Shown piece by piece: positions 57,331 to 64,000 of a stretch of DNA of 64,000 nt. Each line of letters opens with the position of its first letter. Within the stretch, counting starts at the first letter, position 1. A program made the position numbers and the translations under genes. Below the pieces are notes generated by a model. That model saw nothing but the letters and a program-made list of their open reading frames with translations. It searched no databases and was not told the origin of the DNA. The stretch lies in NCBI GenBank assembly GCA_963709995.1, contig CAVPYN010000013.1:1-64000 (forward strand), read 5' to 3'. This DNA is from JAUIIK01 sp963709995. Lineage in GTDB: Bacteria > Chloroflexota > Chloroflexia > Thermomicrobiales > CFX8.

Positions 57331-57674
57331 ACCGGATTCAGATCGTCGGTCCATCTTCTTGTCATCTCGACCGGAGCGAAGCGGAGTGGAGATATCTCAG
57401 CCGAACATTAGAGAGCGGCTACGCCGAGATTTCTCCACTTCGGTCGAAATGACATGGTGGTCAGGTGACTAACTCCTTTGAAAGCGAGTGCAATACTATG
57501 CAGTGGTAGATAGGCTCATATCGGGTCTAATCGCGGCTATTCCCGTCGGTACGAGTCAGTTGAACCCGCGTACGTACGGTGCCGGAACCACGACCCCCGG
57601 TCGGTATCTTTCGCACTACCACTGTAGTGCTAGGGCTTCCGTTTGAGCCATGCTCACACGTTTCGGTATTGGGT
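57331..57674. other. Intergenic with palindromic repeats
   Basis: No gene is seen. It contains an imperfect inverted repeat at 57360-57454 and a perfect 7-bp hairpin GCACTAC-CACT-GTAGTGC at 57613-57630. Confidence 0.4.
57360..57454. repeat. TGTCATCTCGACCG inverted repeat
   Basis: TGTCATCTCGACCG (57360-57373) pairs with CGGTCGAAATGACA (57441-57454). Inside, GGAGTGGAGATATCTC faces GAGATTTCTCCACTT. Palindromes with a core like GTCATTTCGACCGAAG occur as dispersed intergenic repeats in many bacteria. It follows the LuxR fragment and may act as its terminator. Confidence 0.55.
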
Positions 57675-58717
57675 CTAATTGACCGTCACCGCGCCGTCCC
57701 AGGAATCGACCGTGTCGAGGGCCCGGCGGATGTAGGCGGCGAGCTCATCGACGTTTGGTTCGCCGTCGACGCGGTTGAGCGGGCGTTCGTAGGGTGGCAA
57801 ACCCGGGTCGAGGGCGCGGATCGCGGCGTGGATCTCGATGTGCGGGTCGGGGCCGTCGAGCGGTGGCGCGTGGACCAGCAATGCCCTGTTGAAGCCACGT
57901 GATTGCCAGCGCAAAACCATCTGGATACCGCCACGCTGGGCGTCGGCAACGAGTTCGACTGGATGCGTCCAGCGGTCGGTCGCCATTCCGGCGGCGCTGG
58001 CCATGATCCGCGCCAGCTCCGAGCGGCGCCCGATCTGGATGTCGCTGCGATAAACCTGCCCGGTGCGTTCGGCGAAGCCCGCGCGAATCCGCTCGCTCTG
58101 CCAGGCGATGATTGCCCCGGCAACGATTACGACATGGAAGATCGCGACCGGTATAGCGATTGCTGGCGTGTCGAGCGAGTAGATCTGCCGCCAGTCGCCC
58201 CCATCGCCAACCCCGCCGATGGCGTCGATGAATGGATAGAAGATCAGAACGTTGGCAAGTTCCAGCGCCCCAAAGACCAGGAGCAGAAAGTTTAACTGGT
58301 GCCGTAGTTGGCTTGAACCAGCCGATCGCCAGCGCTGTCAGCCCGAGCATGACACTGACAAACGGACCCGCCAGGGCGATCATGCCCTGCTCCATGAGCG
58401 ACAGTCCGAAGCCGTTGTAGGAGACGTAGCCGTAGACGAAGAAGAAGCCGAAATCGAGCACTTCCCGGCCAACCGCGCGGACGGCAATGGCATGGCCAAG
58501 CTCGTGGAGGATGATACTGGCCGGCAACAGGCCAAAGATCACCAGCCGGAGGATCCTCCCCCGGTTTTCGCCGGTGAGCGGTTCGGAAAAGATCTCGTTG
58601 CGGTGGCGGGCGGTGTCCCAGATCGTGGCGGCGAAGGCCACCGCCATCATCAACCCTAGAATGCCGACTTCTTCGAAGATCTCGCCCGCCTCAGGTTATG
58701 TCGTGCCAACCGAACAT
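57675..58717 (-). CDS. M50 family (site-2 protease-like) membrane metallopeptidase, frameshifted
   Basis: The zinc motif is clear: ILRLVIFGLLPASIILHELG with HELGH then AIAVRAVGREVLDFGFFFVY and a GMIALAGPFVSVMLGLTALA helix typical of M50 proteases. The first frame (from TTG 58653) ends in nonsense after TTAPVKL near 58293; removing one A from the AAA run gives NFLLLVFGALELANVLIFYP and leads straight to the tail ending at 57675. A second extra base near 58690 would connect the start (MFGWHDIT, ATG 58717). If so, the protein has about 346 residues. It cuts membrane-embedded substrates in this class; target unknown. Confidence 0.8.
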
Positions 58718-58887
58718 TGCTGACTTCGGAATTGTATCCGGTTAAAAGAAGGCCCCCCCTTCCTTCGACAAAGAAGATGCTGGTGACCCGTGTCGCGATC
58801 GGAAGGCATCTCCGCCGTCATCTGGCAGTGTTCAGGCTATGATCCACCGTCGATGGGACTCGATGATCAGCAAGAAGCGAGGCGGGT

Positions 58888-59739
58888 ATGCGTAGGCGAT
58901 CTTCCGAATGGGAGTTCGAGACGAACGGTATCACCACGGTGGTGAGCGAATGGGGCGAGGGTGATCGTGTTGCCGTCCTCCTCCACGGGGTCAGTGGCAA
59001 CCGGCACTACTGGTCGGACATCGGCGAGCAGCTTGCTGGGGAGGGCTGGCACGTTTTCGCGCCGGATCTCCGTGGCGCTGGTGAGAGCAGGGTGTCTTCC
59101 GATAACCAGGTTGGACGTGATATCCAGACGTATGTTGATGATCTCGATGCCTGGACCGGCGAGCTTGGCCTGGAATCATTCGTCCTTGCCGGGCACTCGT
59201 TCGGCGGCAGGTTGTCGGTCGACTTCGCGGCGAAGCATCCGGCAAAGGTCGAGAAACTGGTGCTGGTCGCCGCTGCTGGTCCGGATGCCCTGGAGGACGT
59301 TGCGAAGGAGCACCCCGAGCTGGTCCAGCCCGGAGGAGCGAACTTCGAGGAGCTTTCAGGAATCAAAGGGCATGTCGTCGAGGTGCTCCAGCGCCTGCAC
59401 CTGCGCCAGCCGGACCGCCCGGCAACCCGCGCCGTGATGCGCCGTTGGTTGGAAAATCTTGAGATTGGCCCGGACGGACAGGCCTGTCACCAGGATATCA
59501 CCGCGACGGCTACCGCCCAGATGGAAATCATCCGGACGGACGATCAGACGCCGTTGCTGGCGAACATCTCCCAGCTCACCGTGGTTATGCGTTCGATCGA
59601 AGAGTCAGCGATGCTCCGCTATGTCATCCCGCACTACGCAGAGCGCTTGCCCAACGCGACGCTCGTGGATGATATCCCCGGTGGCCACGACACTCCTACC
59701 GCCGCGCCGGAGTCTGTCCTGGACGCGATCCGGGGCTAA
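58888..59739 (+). CDS. Alpha/beta hydrolase
   Basis: A 283-residue protein with VAVLLHGVSGNRHYWSDIGE (oxyanion region), DLRGAGES, the nucleophile elbow LAGHSFGGRLSVDFA and the general base in IPGGHDTPTAAPES. A cap domain occupies residues 135-215. Close in layout to haloalkane dehalogenase/epoxide hydrolase-like and esterase proteins. Substrate unknown. Confidence 0.9.
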   Translation: MRRRSSEWEFETNGITTVVSEWGEGDRVAVLLHGVSGNRHYWSDIGEQLAGEGWHVFAPDLRGAGESRVSSDNQVGRDIQTYVDDLDAWTGELGLESFVLAGHSFGGRLSVDFAAKHPAKVEKLVLVAAAGPDALEDVAKEHPELVQPGGANFEELSGIKGHVVEVLQRLHLRQPDRPATRAVMRRWLENLEIGPDGQACHQDITATATAQMEIIRTDDQTPLLANISQLTVVMRSIEESAMLRYVIPHYAERLPNATLVDDIPGGHDTPTAAPESVLDAIRG

Positions 59740-59857
59740 GGACAACAGGATAGAAACAGGTCCCTAACGAATCAACCCCATGCGGCTATAGGCGTGCAGC
59801 GTCCCATCAGGTATTTCTGGAGAGCGGCACAGGCTCTCCAGAAAGGCGCTCTACTCC

Positions 59858-60829
59858 ATGTTTCGTCCATACTGTCTCGTCGCGTTGAGCCTGATCCTGC
59901 TTGCAGGATTGCTCACTGCCTGTGGCACGGCGGAGGAGTTTCGGTCTTCCGATCCCGCTCCGAGTCGCGCTGACCTGATTGCCCGCTTGCAGAGCCCAGC
60001 GGAGGCTAAGGAGCTTCACAGTTTCCGCATCCGCACCGAAACGAGCTTCTCCGGTTCGCTCTTTGCGATCGGTGATTCCAGCGAGCCCGGCACCGGCACG
60101 ATGTCAATGCAGGCCGACGTCACGACCGATCCTCCTGCGATCCATCTCACGACGCGGATCGTCGAGGACGGCAGCGAGGACGGTTCCGAAGTCGATGAGA
60201 TGATCGTGCTTGAAGACGCTCTCTGGCGCAGCCGTGGCGACGGCTGGCATGAAGAGGAGATGTTCCTGCCAGATTTGACGCAGTGGCTGCTGGAGTCATT
60301 CACCGAACTTCGCAATCCGATCGCATCCGGCTCCGAATCGCCAGAGACGGCGGACATGTTGCAGGGGGCCGAGATCGTCGGCCACGAAGATGTCGATGGG
60401 CATCGCACGACCCAATTTCGGATGACGACCGACCAGGTACTCGCGTTGATGATGGCGGATTACCAGGAGTCTATCGATGGCGGTCAGATCCAGGAGTGTG
60501 AAAATCTGGAGGCGCTTGATGCGGATGACGTGACTGAAGATCCTGACACCGGGGCGTTGATGGACGCCATCGATTGCTGGGGGGCCGCGATCCGCTCGGA
60601 GATGCCACCGCCGGACGAGTACATCGAACGTTTCGAGGTGGACATCTGGGTGTCGGACGAAGGATTCGTCATGCGTGAGACGACAGTGATGGCCTACTCG
60701 TTCGTGCCCTTCTTTGACTTCGATGACGAGCACGATTCAGGGGAGCACACACCGGTGACGATGACGATGAGCTTTGAGCTCTACGACTTGAACGCCGACT
60801 TCGAGATCGCCCCACCATCCGTTGAGTAG
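59858..60829 (+). CDS. Lipoprotein of unknown function, LppX/LprG-like
   Basis: A 323-residue protein with a lipobox (LSLILLAGLLTAC at residues 10-22) and an acidic exported body. Strands such as SFRIRTETSFSGSLFAI, GTGTMSMQADVTTDPPAIHL and EMIVLEDALWRSRGDGWHEE resemble the half-barrel of LppX/LprG-type or related lipid-binding lipoproteins, which often show D-W-x-x-x. Two cysteine residues (CENLEALDADD and DCWGAA) may form a disulfide. Family placement is tentative. Confidence 0.75.
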   Translation: MFRPYCLVALSLILLAGLLTACGTAEEFRSSDPAPSRADLIARLQSPAEAKELHSFRIRTETSFSGSLFAIGDSSEPGTGTMSMQADVTTDPPAIHLTTRIVEDGSEDGSEVDEMIVLEDALWRSRGDGWHEEEMFLPDLTQWLLESFTELRNPIASGSESPETADMLQGAEIVGHEDVDGHRTTQFRMTTDQVLALMMADYQESIDGGQIQECENLEALDADDVTEDPDTGALMDAIDCWGAAIRSEMPPPDEYIERFEVDIWVSDEGFVMRETTVMAYSFVPFFDFDDEHDSGEHTPVTMTMSFELYDLNADFEIAPPSVE

Positions 60830-60909
60830 CGATCCCAATCTGGGCGCTTCGCAACGAGAGCTTCTTGTCCCAATGGCACGTTTCGAGAATGGCCCCGTCC
60901 TAAACGCGA

Positions 60910-60937
60910 CAACCCCCGGCCATGTGACCGGAGGTTG
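60910..60937. terminator. Bidirectional terminator-like hairpin between convergent genes
   Basis: CAACCCCCGG (60910-60919) pairs with CCGGAGGTTG (60928-60937) at nine of ten positions. It lies between the lipoprotein and HtrA stops. Confidence 0.6.
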
Positions 60938-60979
60938 CGCGGGAAGGAAAGGTAGTGGAAGGAATGTTCCTCGTTAGGG

Positions 60980-62293
60980 TTAGTCCAGATCCGCCGGTCG
61001 TTCGGCGAGCGTGACCGGGAAGGTCAGAGTCTCGCCGGTATCGGGCCGGAACACTTCGACATCGATCACATCGCCGGGGGCGTACTGGAACAGAATCGTC
61101 TGGAGCGACGTGTTCTGATTGATTTCTTGCCCGTTCAGCTTGGTGATGATGTCGCCAACCAGAATCCCACTGTCGGCAACCGGGCCAGGCGAGGTGACAT
61201 CCGAGACGATTGCGCCGTAGTCGATCGGCAGATTTTCAGCAGCGGCCAGGCTCGGCGTGAGGATCTGGAAGGTGACGCCAAGGAACGGCCGGACAACCTG
61301 CCCGTTATTGATAATCTGTCCAACGATGTTCTTTACGGTATCGCTCGGGACGGCGAAGGCCAGTCCTTCCGCGCTGACGCCAGAGCTTGCGTTGCGGATG
61401 ACCGCGGTATTGACGCCGACCACTTCACCGTTCATGTTGAGCAGCGGGCCACCCGAGTTGCCGGGGTTGATCGGGGCATCGTGCTGCACAAGGTTGTCGA
61501 GATCTTCAAGCTGGCGGCCTAGCCCCGAGACGACGCCAACCGTGATCGTGTTGCTGAAGTCTCCAAGAGCGCTACCGATCGCAATAACTTGCTCGCCCGG
61601 GCGCAGCTCCGAGGAGTTGCCGAGTGACACAACGCCAGGGACGTCGCCCTCGATCTTGATCACGGCAAGGTCGGTGCGGGGATCAGTGCCGATCAACTGC
61701 CCGGTTACTGCGTTGCCATCGGCGAAGATGACCCGCAGCCCGTCGCTGCCTTCGACAACGTGATTGTTGGTGACGATGTAGCCATCTTCACTAATAATGA
61801 AGCCTGTGCCCGAGCCTGCCGGGAGAATGCCGCCAGACTCTGCCGACGTCCCGCCGGTGAACTGCTGCTCGTTGATGATTGTCACGACTGCCGGGTCGAC
61901 TTCTTCAAAGATGTCAGCTGGGGTCTTCCCTGAGTCGTAAGAGTCCGATTCGATCTGCTCGGTTGCCGTCGGGTTGTCAAGCTGGGCGACGGCGTCCTGC
62001 GATCCGGTTGTTTCGGACATCGTCGCGGGCTCTGAGGAGGTTAACTCCGCCTCGGGTGTCGCGGTAACAACGATTTCCTGGCTACCACTATTATCGCCAT
62101 CATTCAGCATGTATCCGATTGTCCCACCGGCAACCCCGCCGCCGAGAAGACCAAGGAAGAGCACAACGCCAACGATCCCCAGAACTGCCTTGCGGCCAAT
62201 GCCTCCGCTCTTTTTTGGTGGAGGCGGGGGAGATGGCTGCTGATAATAGGGCGAGCCTGATGGGCGCCATTGCGCTGTATTCTGATCGTCCAT
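60980..62293 (-). CDS. htrA: HtrA/DegP-type serine protease with PDZ domain
   Basis: A 437-residue membrane-anchored protease. A Pro-rich cytoplasmic start is followed by one membrane span (AVLGIVGVVLFLGLLGGGVA) and a linker. The trypsin-like domain shows the triad: His in IVTNNHVVEG, Asp in DPRTDLAVIKI and Ser in PGNSGGPLLN. A PDZ domain (FLGVTFQILTPSLAAAENLP, GIVSDVTSPGPVADSGILVG) completes it. Such proteases degrade or refold damaged exported proteins. The catalytic set is complete. Confidence 0.95.
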   Translation of the reverse strand: MDDQNTAQWRPSGSPYYQQPSPPPPPKKSGGIGRKAVLGIVGVVLFLGLLGGGVAGGTIGYMLNDGDNSGSQEIVVTATPEAELTSSEPATMSETTGSQDAVAQLDNPTATEQIESDSYDSGKTPADIFEEVDPAVVTIINEQQFTGGTSAESGGILPAGSGTGFIISEDGYIVTNNHVVEGSDGLRVIFADGNAVTGQLIGTDPRTDLAVIKIEGDVPGVVSLGNSSELRPGEQVIAIGSALGDFSNTITVGVVSGLGRQLEDLDNLVQHDAPINPGNSGGPLLNMNGEVVGVNTAVIRNASSGVSAEGLAFAVPSDTVKNIVGQIINNGQVVRPFLGVTFQILTPSLAAAENLPIDYGAIVSDVTSPGPVADSGILVGDIITKLNGQEINQNTSLQTILFQYAPGDVIDVEVFRPDTGETLTFPVTLAERPADLD

Positions 62294-62865
62294 TGTCTCT
62301 TGTTTTCCGTTCCATACTGCGAGCTAACCTGAATCATTGTCGGTCCGGACCCTGAAGACTACCTGAATCGATCCTGAATTCTGGATAAGGATGATCGTGG
62401 CAACATCGCGTTGACACGAGATAAGTATGCGCAATTGGTTTGGACCGTGTGTTTTCAGAAGGGAGGTTGAGTCAAACAGTCTGGATCAGACGATTCCGGC
62501 CGCTCTTCTCGCATTGAGAAAAGCGGCCGGAGGGTTTGGGAGGGGAGGGGTTTCTTCTTCGCTGGCCAATCGGGGGGGGAATCGAACCAGCGCTTTCATG
62601 TATCTCGATGCTCGGGTCTGGCTGCTATTCGACGTCGCCTGCGGCATCATTGCCGGTGGGGTCTGGTGACGTCGAGCGATGAGCCCTGGTGTGCCGAGTG
62701 CATCGCTACAGTTCCTAGTATGGGCCCGATAACTGAATCAAAGATTAAACATTCCTTAGGAGAACCTGAAAAAGTGTCAGAATGCGAGGCAAGTTCGGCA
62801 CGGGGCAAAATCAGGACGGGCACAGGCTAATGTGGGCCAGGCACGGATTAGCATCAATTGCGGAG
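62294..62865. other. Intergenic between HtrA and rhodanese genes
   Basis: About 570 bases with no convincing gene. A strong hairpin occurs at 62496-62530. Confidence 0.45.
62496..62530. terminator. 15-bp hairpin (one mismatch)
   Basis: CCGGCCGCTCTTCTC (62496-62510) pairs with GAGAAAAGCGGCCGG (62516-62530) at 14 of 15 positions around GCATT. It is terminator-like but not directly behind a recognised gene. Confidence 0.5.
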
Positions 62866-63813
62866 ATGCGCTTGACACGACGTTCACTTCTCGCCGCTGC
62901 CGCCGCCGTTGTTGCCGCTTGCGCGCGGAGCGAGGCGGGCACAGGCGTCGAAATCGATCCGCATACGCTGAATCCAGGCTATCCGAATAGTGAGATGCTC
63001 GTTGGTCCTGACTGGTTGCGCGAACGGCTGGGCCTCGCGAACCTGCGCCTGTTCGATCTCTCCGACCTGCCCGGCTATCGGGACGGCCATATTCCTGGCG
63101 CGGCACACTTCTGGTGGCAGGATCTCATTGAAGTCAATAACCCGGTCTACGGCATGCTTTTAGGCCCCGATGGTCGAGCTGCGTTGATGGCGGACGCTGG
63201 AATCGCGCCCGCCTCGACCGTCGTCTGTTACGACCGATCGGGTGGAATCTATGCCAGCCGTCTGATCTGGGTGCTGCGTTACATGGGATTCACCGACGCT
63301 CATTTGCTTGACGGCGGTCTCCAGGGTTGGACGGCGACCGGCGGTGAATTGTCCCGTTCCAGCGTTCGGTACGCTCCAACAGCCGGGATCGAGGATGCTC
63401 GTGACGAGTCGATCAACGCCAGCGTAGCCGATATCCTTGCCCGTCAAGACGAGCCCGGACTGGTGATGCTCGACACGCGCACTCGCGACGAACTCGGCGA
63501 AACCTGGCGTGGTCTGCTTAGCGAGGGCCACATCCCCGGGAGTTACTGGCTATCCCGTGACGAGTTCCTGATCGATGGCCCGGTGCCCGCCGTCGTGCCT
63601 CCAGAAACGTTGATGAACCGGCTGGCAGGCGCGGGAGTCAACCTCGACACGACCGGCGAGATTATCGTCTACGGCCTCCACGCCACTCTCGCTAGCCTGC
63701 CCTGGTTGGCATTGACCGCGCTTTACGGTCCCGAAGTGCGGCTCTACGACGGCTGCTGGTCCGAATGGGGGGCGCGGGAGGATCTGCCGGTGGAAGACAT
63801 CCCCGGCAACTGA
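62866..63813 (+). CDS. Exported tandem rhodanese (thiosulfate sulfurtransferase-like), altered active site
   Basis: About 315 residues from ATG 62866. The N-terminus (MRLTRRSLLAAAAAVVAACA) has an RR pair, a hydrophobic stretch and a lipobox-like VAAC, suggesting export. The first rhodanese half (RLFDLSDLPGYRDGHIPGAA, TVVCYDRSGGIYASRLIWVL) and second half (VMLDTRTRDELGETWRGLLS, GHIPGSYWLSRDEFLIDG) are both complete. In the second half the loop after TGEIIVYG reads LHATLAS where active enzymes have a C-x-x-G-x-x-A loop, so the catalytic cysteine is missing; the first half has a Cys in VVCYD. Activity is therefore uncertain. Confidence 0.85.
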   Translation: MRLTRRSLLAAAAAVVAACARSEAGTGVEIDPHTLNPGYPNSEMLVGPDWLRERLGLANLRLFDLSDLPGYRDGHIPGAAHFWWQDLIEVNNPVYGMLLGPDGRAALMADAGIAPASTVVCYDRSGGIYASRLIWVLRYMGFTDAHLLDGGLQGWTATGGELSRSSVRYAPTAGIEDARDESINASVADILARQDEPGLVMLDTRTRDELGETWRGLLSEGHIPGSYWLSRDEFLIDGPVPAVVPPETLMNRLAGAGVNLDTTGEIIVYGLHATLASLPWLALTALYGPEVRLYDGCWSEWGAREDLPVEDIPGN

Positions 63814-63844
63814 TTGGATCATTGGTAGTCTCCGGGAATTTTAT

Positions 63845-63873
63845 GTAGAGCCGCGCCATCGGCGCGGCTCTAC
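63845..63873. repeat. Perfect 13-bp hairpin GTAGAGCCGCGCC
   Basis: Arms 63845-63857 and 63861-63873 pair perfectly around ATC. It is a relative of the GTAGAGACG hairpins. It lies between convergent genes and may act as a terminator. Confidence 0.65.
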
Positions 63874-63894
63874 GTGGAGGATGTCTGCCAGGAC

Positions 63895-64000
63895 CTATCC
63901 GGCGTTGTTGCCGACGAAGGCTTTGGCCTCGAGAAGGTAGCCGCGCCAGATAGCTTCGTCCGGTTCCTCAATCGCGATCCACTCGCGGAAGACGCGGCCA
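63895..64000 (-). CDS. C-terminal end of a protein running off the window
   Basis: The frame ends with TAG at 63895-63897 and reads FREWIAIEEPDEAIWRGYLL, then EAKAFVGNNAG. The acidic, hydrophobic mix is typical of coding sequence. Only about 34 residues are visible, so no family is assigned. Confidence 0.5.
   Translation of the reverse strand, partial: GRVFREWIAIEEPDEAIWRGYLLEAKAFVGNNAG

Noticed and set aside
62570..62600. tRNA T-arm-like sequence GGTTCGATTCC on the minus strand
   Set aside because: No acceptor stem, D-arm or anticodon arm can be paired around it; a chance match next to a G-run.

Overview
The window looks like a chromosomal segment of a high-GC Chloroflexota bacterium, most likely a Thermomicrobia/Sphaerobacter-like lineage. 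This is inferred from gene content, not from a marker gene. The clues are several F420-type enzymes (luciferase-like monooxygenase and PPOX families), very large exported NHL beta-propeller proteins with a recurrent N-terminal 'TW.RTD.PV...WMWG' module, many small SRPBCC/DinB/SnoaL catabolic-type proteins, and many short perfect hairpins between genes. No rRNA, tRNA, CRISPR array, intact insertion sequence or integrase was found.

Layout. 0-10 kb: an SRPBCC protein, a possible winged-helix protein, a large protein with a winged-helix-like N-terminus and a DnaA domain-I-like C-terminus, a MetE-like gene broken by an in-frame TAA, an MFS exporter, a membrane-anchored protein and a TolB-type lipoprotein. 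10.5-13.7 kb: a ferredoxin-NrfD fusion followed by a lipoprotein cytochrome c, an HTH gene flanked by matching short motifs, and an RHS relic. 13.7-24 kb: small-molecule enzymes (SRPBCC, PPOX, SnoaL, alpha/beta hydrolase, AAC(3)-like, DinB, LLM, creatininase-like, RraA-like) plus a decayed LLM duplicate and a frameshifted SDR. 24-29 kb: a large HTH/NB-ARC/TPR regulator and an SMR-like exporter overlapping an Orn/Lys/Arg decarboxylase, the pair being bracketed by 60-bp direct repeats. 29-34 kb: two adjacent exported NHL proteins. 34-46.7 kb: an amidase with a small AtzG-like partner, an F420 oxidoreductase, a 21-residue membrane peptide, BrkB-type and AI-2E-type membrane proteins, an ASCH protein, an exported multidomain wall-type protein, and YbaK, BON and Hsp20 proteins. 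46.9-51.7 kb: a shattered 2-hydroxyacid dehydrogenase, a GMC oxidoreductase, GNAT, and an AhpD-like gene with an in-frame TGA. 51.9-64 kb: a third NHL protein, an iron-permease-like/carbonic anhydrase fusion, a broken LuxR regulator, an M50 protease, an alpha/beta hydrolase, a lipoprotein, HtrA and a tandem rhodanese.

The strongest discovery candidate is the AhpD/carboxymuconolactone-decarboxylase gene at 50874-51461. Its TGA replaces the second cysteine of the CxxC redox motif, the frame continues through the rest of the domain, and a perfect 8-bp stem begins two bases after the TGA, topped by a second stem with a G-rich loop. That is the layout of a bacterial SECIS element, so the gene probably encodes a selenoprotein. 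Other notable items are the single-ORF fusion of a low-affinity-iron-permease-like domain to a beta-carbonic anhydrase, the decarboxylase/SMR exporter module, the ferredoxin-NrfD/cytochrome pair without a catalytic subunit, and the multidomain exported protein with a degenerate transglycosylase site.

Interrupted frames are frequent, including single-base indels, two in-frame TAA codons and two patches with many frameshifts (19.9-21.5 kb and 46.9-47.8 kb). They sit next to intact ORFs of 600-900 codons. Some are probably assembly errors and some true decay; sequence alone cannot separate them.
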